From assembly GCA_963844575.1 (NCBI GenBank), contig CAWJOU010000005.1, positions 434,001 through 498,000 of the forward strand: a stretch of DNA of 64,000 nucleotides, read 5' to 3'. Source of the stretch: DASZUK01 sp963844575. GTDB lineage: Bacteria > Actinomycetota > Acidimicrobiia > Acidimicrobiales > RAAP-2. The translations under genes were made by a program, and so were the position numbers. Shown one piece after another: positions 53,768-62,631 of the stretch; within the stretch, counting starts at the first letter, position 1, and every line of letters begins with the position of its first letter. A model generated the notes under the pieces. It made no database searches, had not been told where the DNA came from, and worked only from the letters and a program-made list of their open reading frames with translations.

Positions 53768-54175
53768 CTACGGTTGCCTGCGGTTGGCGACACGCCACAC
53801 GACTCGTTGGCCAGACCAGTCGTTGTCGATGGCCGCGACTTTGACGTCGACGACGCCCAGGGCGAGGGCGTGGCGGCGGACGGTGTTGTCGGTGATGTCG
53901 CTGTCGTGCCCGCCGGCGCGCCGAGGCCAAGCGATCCACAGTGCGCCGGCGGGGTGGATACGTCGGGTAAGGCCGGGAAGCCGGAGAGCGAGCTGCTCGG
54001 CAGCGGTGAAGAAGCTGACGATGAGGTCGGCGGGCTCGGGCGATTCGACGTAGACGAGGCCGTTGGGAGGGTCGGTGAGCATCCATCCGTCCGGCGGGTC
54101 GTCGAGGCCGACCCGTTGTCCAGGCCTGAGACCGAGCTTGCGGGCCTGCGGGGTGCCCGAGTAGCCAGCAGGCAT
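53768..54175 (-). CDS. DUF3052-like protein
   Basis: A 135-residue protein beginning MPAGYSGTPQARKLGLRPG and with LIVSFFTAAEQLALRLPGL, RIHPAGALWIAWPRR and ALGVVDVKVAAIDNDWSG, which match the DUF3052 family of actinobacteria. Function unknown. It starts one base after the upstream small gene stops, so the two are in one unit. Confidence 0.85.
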   Translation of the reverse strand: MPAGYSGTPQARKLGLRPGQRVGLDDPPDGWMLTDPPNGLVYVESPEPADLIVSFFTAAEQLALRLPGLTRRIHPAGALWIAWPRRAGGHDSDITDNTVRRHALALGVVDVKVAAIDNDWSGQRVVWRVANRRQP

Positions 54176-54176
54176 C

Positions 54177-54338
54177 TCAGCGTCCCGATGACGGACCGTT
54201 TTGGAGGAGCGAGAGGGCGTTGCCGGCCCGGTCGGCAACGAGTGTCCGGCTCGCCAATCGGTTGTCGGTAAGGGGCATCAGCACCCTGGCCGCCCAGCTC
54301 TGCGCCTCGACCTCGAAGTGCGCAAGTCTCGCCGTCAT
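54177..54338 (-). CDS. Small 53-aa protein preceding the DUF3052 gene
   Basis: An ATG at 54338 with an excellent AAGGAG ribosome-binding site 6 bases upstream opens a 53-codon frame (MTARLAHFEVEAQSWAARVL to LLQNGPSSGR) that ends one base before the next start. No family recognised. The ribosome-binding site and tight spacing are the evidence that it is real. Confidence 0.6.
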   Translation of the reverse strand: MTARLAHFEVEAQSWAARVLMPLTDNRLASRTLVADRAGNALSLLQNGPSSGR

Positions 54339-54514
54339 TGGTTGCTCCTTGGTGGTAGGGGCGAGAGGTCTTGGGCGAGAGTATCGAGTACTGCCTCGAC
54401 GCGTTTCGGCGGCATGGAGCAGTGCCGGGGCTTTCCCCCCGACTGGCATTGTGGGCGACATGTCACACCCTCGGGCAACAGTGGCCTCCTCCTACGAGGC
54501 CAGGAGGTCCTCCT

Positions 54515-54835
54515 ATGGCGACGTGCACCTACTGCGAACTCGAGATGACTCTCGCCGACGGATGTGTGGACACTCCGATCGTTATCCAAGGCCGGTCCTA
54601 CCGGCCTATCCGGTACGGTCACGAACCTGGACTTCACGGAGCGCAGTACCGGTGTCACGACTGCGGTGTCTTGCCGGGCCAGGTGCACCATCACGGCTGC
54701 GACGTCGAACGATGCCCGGTTTGCGGAGGCCAATCGATCGCCTGCGATTGCGTCTGGGTCGGCGAGGAGCATCTCAGCGACGAGTGGATCGAAGAGCTCG
54801 AGCGGCGGTTCTTGCTGGTAGGTCCCGACGAGTAG
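54515..54835 (+). CDS. Cysteine-rich zinc-ribbon protein
   Basis: A 106-residue protein with TCTYCELEM near the start, CHDCGVLPGQVHHHGCDVE and CPVCGGQSIACDC in the second half: four C-x-x-C or Cys-His pairs suited to bind two zinc ions. The ATG at 54515 follows a strong AGGAGG site; the frame upstream to 54371 is not supported. Function unknown. It is divergent from the DUF3052 unit. Confidence 0.8.
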   Translation: MATCTYCELEMTLADGCVDTPIVIQGRSYRPIRYGHEPGLHGAQYRCHDCGVLPGQVHHHGCDVERCPVCGGQSIACDCVWVGEEHLSDEWIEELERRFLLVGPDE

Positions 54836-54920
54836 GGATCGGCGAAGAAGAGCCGGGGGAGCGTCGGCTCTAGTGGTAACGGTCGCGATCCGTCTCCCTA
54901 ATGGCCCAGGCGACGATCCG

Positions 54921-54949
54921 TTGTCCCTTTGTCCTACTCCGAGTAGGAT
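54921..54949 (+). promoter_or_regulatory. VapBC promoter with overlapping palindromic operator
   Basis: A -35 box TTGTCC (54921-54926) and -10 box TAGGAT (54944-54949) are separated by 17 bases; the ATG at 54957 is 7 bases after the -10 box. TCCTACTC/GAGTAGGA forms a perfect 8-bp palindrome (54932-54948) that covers most of the -10 box, the place expected for an autorepressing antitoxin. Confidence 0.75.
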
Positions 54950-54956
54950 TGGGGTC

Positions 54957-55346
54957 ATGGGAGGCAACAAGAGCGGCCGGGACGGGACTTCATCTGGCGT
55001 TCGGACTCACGCGGGGAAGGCTGCAGTCGAGAGGCCGATCGTTCGGTCGAAGGTCGTCTCGGGCCGGGCGTCGTCGCAGTCTGCGGAGGGTCTAGCGGGA
55101 CTCGCCGAGGCCACGAGGGGATCGGTCACCCAGAAGAGAAAGGTGTCGCTCACCCTCGATGCGGATGTGGTCGACGCTCTCCAGACGTTGCCAGGTCCGC
55201 TGTCGACGACGGCGAACGACGTCCTGCGGGTGGCCCTTGCCCAACGCCAACTCGGAGAGCTCGTGGAGCAACTGCACGAAGAATCGGGGCCCGCTTCCGT
55301 AGACGCTCGCCAGCGGGTCTTGGCCGCATGGCTCGCCGATCGGTAG
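54957..55346 (+). CDS. VapB-like antitoxin
   Basis: A 129-residue protein with a long basic N-terminal part and a ribbon-helix-helix-like segment KRKVSLTLDADVVDAL followed by a helical toxin-binding tail (VLRVALAQRQLGELVEQLHEE). It overlaps the PIN-toxin gene by 19 bases. The palindrome over its promoter is its likely operator. Confidence 0.75.
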   Translation: MGGNKSGRDGTSSGVRTHAGKAAVERPIVRSKVVSGRASSQSAEGLAGLAEATRGSVTQKRKVSLTLDADVVDALQTLPGPLSTTANDVLRVALAQRQLGELVEQLHEESGPASVDARQRVLAAWLADR

Positions 55347-55750
55347 AGCCTTCCTGGCCGTCGCTCGTCCTCGATAGTGAGGGTTTGTGGGCGGTTGCGG
55401 ACAACCATGGCGACGCGAAGGCGGCGATCGAGTTGGCATCAGAGATGGGATCTTTGGTTTTCGTTCCCTCAGTCGTCTTGGCCGAGACGCTCCGGGGAGA
55501 CGCTGGGGACGCCCCGGCCAACCGGGTCCTGAACAAGCTTCAGACGGTGAACATTGACGTGACGCTCGCCCGGAGGGCTGCGCAGCTCAAGCGCGCCGCT
55601 GACATGGTTGGCGTGGCGGCAACCGTCGATGCCTTGGTGGTGGCCGTCTCGGAACACCTCGGGGGAGGCGTCGTGCTCACCTCTGACCCCCGCGACATCA
55701 ACGCGCTCGGGGACCACGCTGGCGTCCGAGTTCGGGCGATCCCTGTTTGA
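55328..55750 (+). CDS. VapC-like PIN-domain toxin
   Basis: A 140-residue PIN ribonuclease: Asp in LVLDSEGLWAV, Glu in VVLAETLRGDA, Asp in AATVDALVVAVSE and the terminal acidic motif LTSDPRDINAL are the four metal-binding acidic positions. VapC toxins cut tRNA or rRNA. The ATG lies within the antitoxin gene. Confidence 0.88.
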   Translation: MARRSVEPSWPSLVLDSEGLWAVADNHGDAKAAIELASEMGSLVFVPSVVLAETLRGDAGDAPANRVLNKLQTVNIDVTLARRAAQLKRAADMVGVAATVDALVVAVSEHLGGGVVLTSDPRDINALGDHAGVRVRAIPV

Positions 55751-55868
55751 AGACCGTGACCCGGTCCGCCGGTCCGGGCGCGTCGGCTCCGCGGACGTGA
55801 CATCTGTCACGACGAGCTGGTGACCGGCGGTACTGGGCGGATGCCGGCAGAGCGCAGACACTGGAGCC

Positions 55869-57005
55869 ATGACCACTCTGCACACTGCATCCCGGGAACG
55901 GGCCACCAGGGGCGCCCAGGCCACCACCGGTAACGGCCTGGCCCCCACCACCCCCGCCGGCCGGACCACCCCCGCCAACGGCCTCGCCGTCGACCTGACC
56001 GCGCTGCGCAAGACGTACGGCACGACGGTGGCGGTCGACCGCGTCGACCTGGCGGTGGCGCCGGGCGAGATCGTCGCCCTCCTCGGACCGAATGGGGCGG
56101 GGAAGTCGACGACGGTCGACCTCCTGCTCGGCCTGGACCGCCCGGACACGGGCTCGGCCCGCATCTTCGGTCTGCCACCAGCCACGGCCTGCGCCAAGGG
56201 CCGGGTGGGGGCAATGCTGCAGTCGGGCGGTCTGCCGGGTGAGACGACGGTGGGCGAGCTGGTCCACCTGATGCGGGCGCTGTACCCGCGGGCGTTGCCG
56301 GGCGACGAGGTGCTGGCCCGGGCCCGGATCGCCGACCTGGCGGGCCGGCGGACGAACGAGCTGTCCGGCGGGGAGACCCAGCGGGTCCGGTTCGCGCTCG
56401 CACTGGTACCCGACCCGGACCTCCTCGTCCTGGACGAGCCGACGGCGGCGATGGACGTCGAGACGCGTAAGACCTTTTGGGAGTCGATGCGCCGGTGGGC
56501 GGACGGTGGGCGGACCGCGCTGTTCGCGACGCACTACCTGGAAGAGGCGGACGCGGTGGCGGACCGGGTCGTCGTCCTGTGTCGGGGCCGCGTGGTGGCC
56601 GACGGGACAACGGCCGAGGTGAAGGCGCTGGCTGGCGGCCGGACGATCCGCTGCACGCTGCCGGAGACGGCGGTGGCCGATCCGGACACCGCGACGGCCC
56701 TGGGCTCGCTGCCGGGCGTGCGCGGGGTATCGATCCAGGACCAGTCGGTCCACGGCGGGGCGGTGTCGCTCGCCTGCACCGACAGCGATCTGGCGCTGCG
56801 GGCGCTGTTGGCCGGTTGGCCCGGCACCCGCGACATCGAGGTCCGGGGCGCGGCCCTGGACGACGCGTTCTTGGCCCTGACCGCCACCAACCACGACGCG
56901 GCAACCGACCACGACGGGGCCACCAACGATCTGACCGCCATCGACGACGGCCTGACCGCCGCCGCCACGACGCACACCCACGACCAAGAGGAGATCGACC
57001 GATGA
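55869..57005 (+). CDS. ABC transporter ATP-binding protein
   Basis: A 378-residue ATPase of the DrrA/exporter group: Walker A LLGPNGAGKST, Q-loop LQSGGLPGETTV, signature LSGGETQRVRF, Walker B LLVLDEPTAAMDV and the H-loop FATHYLEEADA. The last 100 residues carry the DrrA-type C-terminal domain plus a Asp/Thr-rich tail. The 3' end overlaps the permease gene (ATGA). With the permease and the two-component system next door it forms a drug or lipid exporter operon. Confidence 0.93.
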   Translation: MTTLHTASRERATRGAQATTGNGLAPTTPAGRTTPANGLAVDLTALRKTYGTTVAVDRVDLAVAPGEIVALLGPNGAGKSTTVDLLLGLDRPDTGSARIFGLPPATACAKGRVGAMLQSGGLPGETTVGELVHLMRALYPRALPGDEVLARARIADLAGRRTNELSGGETQRVRFALALVPDPDLLVLDEPTAAMDVETRKTFWESMRRWADGGRTALFATHYLEEADAVADRVVVLCRGRVVADGTTAEVKALAGGRTIRCTLPETAVADPDTATALGSLPGVRGVSIQDQSVHGGAVSLACTDSDLALRALLAGWPGTRDIEVRGAALDDAFLALTATNHDAATDHDGATNDLTAIDDGLTAAATTHTHDQEEIDR

Positions 57006-57733
57006 ACAGCACGTACGTCCGCTCGGAGATCCGGCGCAGCTTCCGGACGCCGCGGTACCTGATCTTCGCGTTCGGTATGCCGCTGCTCATGTTCTTGGTG
57101 TTCAGCCGGGCCTACGGCCACGGCACGCTCGGCGGGATCTCGGTGCCGACGTACGTCATGGTGTCGATGGCGACGTTCGGGGCGATGAGCGCGGTCTTCG
57201 GCACCGGTGGCCGCATCGCGATGGAACGGGTCGTCGGCTGGAACCGCCAGCTCCGGCTGACCGCGCTCTCGGGCCGCAGCTACGTGAGCGGCAAGGCAGT
57301 GGCCGGGTTCGCGGTGGCCGTCCCGTCACTGGCGATCGTCTTCGCGGCCGGCGCGGTCTTCCACCACGTCGACCTCTCGGCCGGACGGTGGGCGGTCCTC
57401 GCCGCGTCCATCCTGCTGGCGCTGCTGCCGATCGCCGCGCTCGGCGTCTGGATCGGGTACGTGGCCAAGTCGGACAACCTGCAGGCGGTGTCCGGCGGGA
57501 TCTACAGCCTGCTGGCGCTGTTCGGGGGTCTGTGGATCCCGGTCCAGAGCTTCCCGGCCTGGTTGGTGGACATCTGCAAGGCGCTGCCGGTCTACTGGGT
57601 GGCCGAGGCCGGACGGGAGGTGCTGCAGGGTCACTGGCTCGGATGGGAAGGTGTAGGCGTGCTGGCCGCGTGGACCGTCGTGCTCGGCATCCTGGCCGCC
57701 CGGGCCTACCGTCGCAGCACCGCCCGGGGGTAG
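57002..57733 (+). CDS. ABC-2 type exporter permease
   Basis: A 243-residue membrane protein with six helices: FAFGMPLLMFLVFSRAYG, YVMVSMATFGAMSAVF, FAVAVPSLAIVFAAG, AVLAASILLALLPIAAL, SLLALFGGLWIPVQSFP and VLAAWTVVLGILAAR. This is the usual ABC-2 permease pattern and length. ATG overlaps the ATPase stop. Confidence 0.92.
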   Translation: MNSTYVRSEIRRSFRTPRYLIFAFGMPLLMFLVFSRAYGHGTLGGISVPTYVMVSMATFGAMSAVFGTGGRIAMERVVGWNRQLRLTALSGRSYVSGKAVAGFAVAVPSLAIVFAAGAVFHHVDLSAGRWAVLAASILLALLPIAALGVWIGYVAKSDNLQAVSGGIYSLLALFGGLWIPVQSFPAWLVDICKALPVYWVAEAGREVLQGHWLGWEGVGVLAAWTVVLGILAARAYRRSTARG

Positions 57734-57735
57734 TC

Positions 57736-59055
57736 GTGGACCGTCCGTGCTCCGCCACCGGCCCCCCCGACCGCTCGGCTCACCCGGACCGCCCGGCTCA
57801 ACCAGAGCGCCCGGCCCACCCAGAGCGCCCAGCCCACCCAGAGCGCCCGGAGGGCCCTCTGGAGAGGGTGCGCCGGGGCTGGGCGGCGCTGCGGGCCGGC
57901 GAGGACGGTGCGTTCCGGGTCGCGGGCTCGGCGGAGGAACGGCGGGGCTTCATCGTCCGCTGGCGGCTGTTCGCGGGCATCTTCCTCGTCTACCTGGTGG
58001 CGCCGGTCGTGGAGCTGTGGCGCCACGACGCCATCTACCAGCGGATCGTCGGCGTGGGCCTGTTGGCGGCGTTCGTCGTGCTCTACCTGGCGGTGGTGCC
58101 GGCCATCGCGTTCGGATCGGACCGGCGGCGGCGGGCGGTCACCGCGATCGCGATGACCGTCGTCGTCGTGGTCTACCTGATCGTCTGCGGCACAAGCGGG
58201 CTGGTCATGGTGCCGTACCTGGCGGTCGCGCTGGCGCTGCTGCTGGACCTGATCTGGGCCATTCGGGTGATCCTGCTGCTGAGCGCCGCCACGCTGCTGG
58301 TCCCCCAGCACGTGGCCGGCTGGACAGCGCCGGGTCTGCAGTGGGAGCTGGCTCTCCCGGCGGTGCTGGCGAGCGCGGTGATGGTCGTCCTGCGGATCAA
58401 CGCCGGCACGCACGGCGAGCTGGTGGTCGCCGAGCGCGAGATCGAGCGACTGGCGGCCGAACAGGAGCGCGTGCGGATCGCCCGGGACCTGCACGATCTG
58501 TTGGGCCACGCGCTGACGACGATGACGATGAAGGCCGAGCTGGCCGCCCGGCTGATCGAGCGCGAGCCGGCGCGGGCCGCGGCGGAGATGGTCGAGGTGG
58601 CCGCGCTCAGCCGGCAGAGCCTGGCCGACGTCCGGGCCACGGTCGCCGGCTACCGGGAGGTGAGCCTGGCGACCGAGCTGGCGACCACCCGGGAGGTGCT
58701 GCAGGCGGCGGGCATCGAGGCGGAGCTGCCGGCGAGCACCGAGGACGTCGCCGGCGAGCTGCGCGAGCTGTTCGGCTGGGCGCTGCGGGAGGGAGTGACG
58801 AACGCCATGCGGCACAGCCACGCCCACCACCTGACGGTCCGGCTCGGCCCACGGTCGATCGAGGTCGTCAACGACGGCGCGACAACCGAACCCGGGGCGA
58901 ACGGCTCGAACGGTGGCCGTTGGGACGACGGCGAGGTGGCCGGCGGCAGTGGGCTCGCCGGCTTGAGCGAGCGGGCGGCCGAGCTCGGCGGCCGCGTTCG
59001 GGCCGGTCCGGACGGCCCGACGCGGTACCGGCTGCAGGTCGACGTGCCGGCGTGA
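57736..59055 (+). CDS. NarL-type sensor histidine kinase
   Basis: A 439-residue kinase. The first 35 residues are a PERPAHPERP repeat; then five or six membrane helices (about 75-220), a linker coiled coil (LVVAEREIERLAAEQERV) and a HisKA_3 dimerisation domain with phospho-His in RDLHDLLGHALTTMTMK, and an HATPase domain (LREGVTNAMRHSHA; GSGLAGLSERAAELGG). GTG at 57736, 2 bases after the permease stop. Pairs with the next gene; the DesK/LiaS-like layout suggests sensing of membrane or antibiotic stress that switches on the exporter. Confidence 0.92.
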   Translation: MDRPCSATGPPDRSAHPDRPAQPERPAHPERPAHPERPEGPLERVRRGWAALRAGEDGAFRVAGSAEERRGFIVRWRLFAGIFLVYLVAPVVELWRHDAIYQRIVGVGLLAAFVVLYLAVVPAIAFGSDRRRRAVTAIAMTVVVVVYLIVCGTSGLVMVPYLAVALALLLDLIWAIRVILLLSAATLLVPQHVAGWTAPGLQWELALPAVLASAVMVVLRINAGTHGELVVAEREIERLAAEQERVRIARDLHDLLGHALTTMTMKAELAARLIEREPARAAAEMVEVAALSRQSLADVRATVAGYREVSLATELATTREVLQAAGIEAELPASTEDVAGELRELFGWALREGVTNAMRHSHAHHLTVRLGPRSIEVVNDGATTEPGANGSNGGRWDDGEVAGGSGLAGLSERAAELGGRVRAGPDGPTRYRLQVDVPA

Positions 59056-59657
59056 TCCGCGTCCTGCTCGCCGACGACCAGCAGCTCGTCCGGGGGGCGC
59101 TGGCCGCGCTGCTGGCGCTGGAAGAGGACGTCGACGTCGTCGGCGAGGTCGGCCGCGGCGACGAGGTCGTCGCGGCCGCGGCGAAGCTGCGCCCGGACGT
59201 GGCGATCGTCGACGTCGAGATGCCCGGGCTGGACGGCCTGGCCGCGACGGCCGCGCTCCGGGCCGCGGTGCCGGACGTCCGCGTCCTCATCGTGACGACG
59301 TTCGGCCGGCCGGGCTACCTGCAGCGGGCAATGGAGGCCGGCGCGCTCGGCTTCATGGTCAAGGACGCACCGCCGGACGAACTGGCCGCCGCCGTCCGGC
59401 GGGTGGCCGGCGGGGAGCGGGTCGTCGACCCGGCGCTGGCCGCGGAGACGCTGGCCGGCGGGACGAGCCCACTGACGGGCCGGGAGCGGGACGTCCTCGT
59501 CGCGTCGCGGGACGGGTCGACGGTCAGCGACGTCGCAGCCCGGCTGTTCCTCAGCGAGGGGACGGTACGGAACTACCTGTCGTCGGCGATCGCCAAGACG
59601 GGGTCGCGCAACCGGGTCGAGGCGGTCCAGCTGGCGACCGAGCGCGGCTGGCTCTGA
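59052..59657 (+). CDS. NarL/LuxR-family response regulator
   Basis: A 201-residue regulator: receiver IRVLLADDQQLVRGALAALL, phospho-Asp in VAIVDVEMPGLDGL, Lys in GFMVKDAPP; then the LuxR-type HTH LTGRERDVLVASRDGSTVSD and LSEGTVRNYLSSAIAKTG. Overlaps the kinase stop (GTGA). Likely controls the exporter operon. Confidence 0.93.
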   Translation: MIRVLLADDQQLVRGALAALLALEEDVDVVGEVGRGDEVVAAAAKLRPDVAIVDVEMPGLDGLAATAALRAAVPDVRVLIVTTFGRPGYLQRAMEAGALGFMVKDAPPDELAAAVRRVAGGERVVDPALAAETLAGGTSPLTGRERDVLVASRDGSTVSDVAARLFLSEGTVRNYLSSAIAKTGSRNRVEAVQLATERGWL

Positions 59658-59695
59658 CTCCCCTCCCCGATCTGGCCTCCCCCGATCTGGCCGGC

Positions 59696-60630
59696 TCAGT
59701 CGCCGATCTGGCCACGCAGCCCGGCGAGCCAGGCGTCGGCCTCGCGCCAGGCCTGGTCGACCTGCTGGCGGCGGACGACGGCATGCCGGCCGGCCGCGGG
59801 GTACGAGCCGAGCAGCTTGACGCCGGCGAGCTCGGCGTGGAGGTCGCGGAGGCAGTCGGCGACGACCTCGTCGCCGAGGTGGCCGGCGAGGTCGATGGCG
59901 AAGCAGTAGTCGCCGAGGCCGCGTTTGGTCGGCCTGGACTCGAGCCGGGTCAGGTTGATGTTGCGGGCGGCGAACTGGCCGAGGATGCCGTGGAGGCTGC
60001 CGGGGTGGTCGTCGCCCTGGAAGCAGACGATGCTCGTCCGGTCGTGGCCGGTCGGCGCGGGGATCCCGGCGGCGGCGACGGCGAGGAACCGGGTCTGGTT
60101 GTCGGGGAAGTCCTCGACGTCGTCGAGCAGGATCGAGAGCCCGTAGAGGTCGGCGGCGAGGCGGGGAGCGACGGCCGCGGTCCCGGGCTCGGGATGCTCG
60201 CCGACGACACGGGCGGCGTCGGCGGTCGACGTGGCGGCCACGAGCTCGACGTCGGGGAGCTGCTCGGCCAGGGTCCGGCGGCACTGGGCGAGGGCGACGG
60301 GATAGGAGAGGACCCGGCGCACCGACGACAGGTCGGCGCCGGGGGGGCCATCAGGTGCAGGTGGATGTCGAGGACGACCTCGCGCTGGATGAGGAGGTCG
60401 ACGTCGAAGATGAGGGCGTCGAGCGTGTCGCGGACCATGCCGTCGATGGCGTTCTCGATCGGCACGAAACCGACGTCGACCTGGCCACTGGCCACGGCGT
60501 CGAGGACGTCGCCGATCGTCGAGCGCGGTTCGAGCGCGGCCGCCGCGTAGTCGGGCTGGGTGAGCAGCGCCTCTTCGGTGAAGGTACCGACGGGCCCGAA
60601 GAAGGCCACCGAGGTCACAGGACTGGTCAC
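59696..60630 (-). pseudogene. pheA: Prephenate dehydratase with one frameshift in a C7 tract
   Basis: PheA converts prephenate to phenylpyruvate. The frame from GTG 60630 gives the N-terminal domain (VAFFGPVGTFTEEALL, VGFVPIENAIDGMVRDTLD). At the G7/C7 run 60341-60347 the frame shifts, and the continuing frame gives the rest: LSYPVALAQCRRTLAEQLP, YGLSILLDDVEDFPDNQTRF and the ACT domain with TRLESRPTK, the Phe-binding ESRP motif. A length error in the run would restore a normal ~310-residue enzyme. Because phenylalanine synthesis is usually essential, I think this is a sequencing error. Confidence 0.88.
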
Positions 60631-60638
60631 AGCGGGGC

Positions 60639-60646
60639 AGGATAGT
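60639..60646. promoter_or_regulatory. Overlapping divergent -10 boxes of pheA and larB
   Basis: The 8 bases AGGATAGT hold GATAGT (plus, 60641-60646), 6 bases before the larB ATG, and TATCCT (minus, 60644-60639), 8 bases before the pheA GTG. Both messages would be leaderless, and only one polymerase could open this site at a time. Confidence 0.5.
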
Positions 60647-60652
60647 GACCGT

Positions 60653-61414
60653 ATGGACGAGCCCGCGTTGCGCCAGCTGCTCGCCGACGTCGCGGCCGGC
60701 CGGTGCCGGCCGGACGACGCGGTCGACCGCCTGCGCCGCCTGCCGTACGCAGACCTCGGGTTCGCCCGCGTCGACCACCACCGGGCGCTCCGCCAGGGGC
60801 TGGCGGAGACGGTCTATGGGCCGGGCAAGACGGCGGAGCAGTGCGCAGCGATCGTCGTCGAGCTGCTGTCGGAGGACGCCGGCCCGGTGCTGCTGACTCG
60901 GGCCGACCCGGACCAGGTCAAGGCAGCCGTGGCCGCCGCCGCGGCCGCGGGCCATGACGACGGCGTGGTGACCGGGAACGGGCCGTTGGCGACGGTGGCC
61001 TGGCGACCGGCGGCCGGGCGGGACGCAACGATCGTCGTCGTGACGGCCGGGACGGCCGACCTTTCGGTGGCGGGCGAGTGCGTCGCGGTGCTCGACGCGC
61101 TCGGCTTCGACGCCGAGCTGATCGCCGACTGCGGCGTCGCCGGCCTCCACCGGCTGCTGGCCGCGGCCGACCGGGTCGCCGCGGCGGACGCGGTCGTCGT
61201 CGTCGCCGGCATGGAGGGCGCGCTGGCGAGCGTCGTCGGCGGGATGACTGGCGCACCGCTCGTCGCGGTGCCGACGAGCGTCGGCTACGGGGCGTCGCTC
61301 GAAGGGGTGACCGCGCTGCTGGCGATGCTGGCGTCGTGCGCGTCGGGGATCACCGTCGTCGGCATCGACAACGGCTACGGCGCGGCGTGCGCGGTCGCCC
61401 GCCTCCTCCGATGA
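60653..61414 (+). CDS. larB: Nickel-pincer cofactor biosynthesis protein LarB
   Basis: LarB carboxylates and hydrolyses nicotinic acid adenine dinucleotide in the synthesis of the nickel-pincer cofactor of lactate racemase and related enzymes. The 253-residue protein has the PurE-like AIR-carboxylase fold: VVVTAGTADLSVAGECV, DCGVAGLHRLL, VVAGMEGALASVVGG and PLVAVPTSVGYGAS. Overlaps larC (ATGA). LarE and LarA are not in the window. Confidence 0.92.
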   Translation: MDEPALRQLLADVAAGRCRPDDAVDRLRRLPYADLGFARVDHHRALRQGLAETVYGPGKTAEQCAAIVVELLSEDAGPVLLTRADPDQVKAAVAAAAAAGHDDGVVTGNGPLATVAWRPAAGRDATIVVVTAGTADLSVAGECVAVLDALGFDAELIADCGVAGLHRLLAAADRVAAADAVVVVAGMEGALASVVGGMTGAPLVAVPTSVGYGASLEGVTALLAMLASCASGITVVGIDNGYGAACAVARLLR

Positions 61415-62631
61415 GCGCCCAACGGCTCGCGTGGTTCCACTGCTTCGCCGGCATCGCCGGGGACATGGCGCTGGGCAGCCTCGTCGACGCCGGCGCCGAT
61501 CTGGACGAGGTCGGCGGGCTCCTCCGCCGGCTGCCGCTGCCGGGCTGGGACCTGCGGTGCGAACCGGTGCTCCGCGGCGGCCTGGCGTGCACCCGCGCCG
61601 TCGTCGAGGTGACGGACGACGCGACCGCCCGGACGCACGCCGACGTCGACGACCTCCTGACGGCGGCGAAACTGCCGGCCCGGGTCGAGCAGCGGTCCCG
61701 GGCGGCCTTCGACGCTCTGGCGGAAGTCGAGGGCGCGCTCCATCGGCAGGACCCGGCCGGCGTCCACTTCCACGAGGTCGGCGGTCACGACGCGGTCGTC
61801 GACGTCGTCGGGACGATGGCCGCGCTCGAGGTCCTCGGGATCGACCGGGTGGCGGCGTCACCGGTGGCAACGGGGACCGGCACGGTCCGGTCGGCCCACG
61901 GCCGGCTCCCGAACCCGTCGCCGGCGGTCGTCCGCCTGCTGGCCGGCGCACCGGTCTACGGGCGGGAGACGAGCGTCGAGCTGACGACGCCGACCGGCGC
62001 GGCGCTGCTGGCCACGCTGGCGACGTCGTTCGGCCCGCTGCCGGCGATGACGGTGGCCGCGTCGGGTTTCGGCGCCGGGAGCCGCGAGCTCGACGACCTG
62101 CCGAACTGCACGCAGGTCGTCGTCGGCTCGGCGATGGCCGACCCGGCGGGGACCGGCCCGGCCGGCGGCCCCGGCCAGCCGGTCACGGTCGTCGAGGCGA
62201 ACCTCGACGACGTCACCGGGGAGCAACTCGGCCAGGCCATCGCCGCGCTCCTCGACGCCGGCGCGTACGACGCATGGGTGACGCCGGCGGTCATGAAGAA
62301 GGGCCGTCCGGCCCACGTCCTCCACGCCCTCTGCGACCCGGCACAGACGGCGGCGGTGCGGGAGGTCGTGGCCCGGACGACCGGGACGTTCGGCATGCGG
62401 GCGGTCGGCGGCGAACGGTGGCCGGCAGCCCGGCGGATGGCGGAGGTCGTCGTCGGCGGCGAGACGATCCGCATGAAGATCGGCACCGGGCGGGCGAAGC
62501 CGGAGTTCGACGACGTCGCCCGGGCGGCCGGTCGGACGGGCCTGCCGGCCCGCGAGGTCGCGTCACGGGCGGAGGAAGCGTGGCGGCACGACGGTGGGGG
62601 TCACGGAAGCGGTACCGGCGGGACGCCGTGA
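61411..62631 (+). CDS. larC: Nickel insertion protein LarC (cyclometallase)
   Basis: LarC inserts nickel into the pincer cofactor using CTP. The 406-residue protein is a single chain, unlike the frameshift-fused LarC1/LarC2 of lactobacilli. Family motifs: WFHCFAGIAGDMALGSLVDAGA at the start, VHFHEVGGHDAVVDVVG, NPSPAVVRLLAG, VELTTPTGAALL, ANLDDVTGEQL and VMKKGRPAHVL. It is fully overlapping at both ends with its neighbours. Confidence 0.93.
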   Translation: MSAQRLAWFHCFAGIAGDMALGSLVDAGADLDEVGGLLRRLPLPGWDLRCEPVLRGGLACTRAVVEVTDDATARTHADVDDLLTAAKLPARVEQRSRAAFDALAEVEGALHRQDPAGVHFHEVGGHDAVVDVVGTMAALEVLGIDRVAASPVATGTGTVRSAHGRLPNPSPAVVRLLAGAPVYGRETSVELTTPTGAALLATLATSFGPLPAMTVAASGFGAGSRELDDLPNCTQVVVGSAMADPAGTGPAGGPGQPVTVVEANLDDVTGEQLGQAIAALLDAGAYDAWVTPAVMKKGRPAHVLHALCDPAQTAAVREVVARTTGTFGMRAVGGERWPAARRMAEVVVGGETIRMKIGTGRAKPEFDDVARAAGRTGLPAREVASRAEEAWRHDGGGHGSGTGGTP

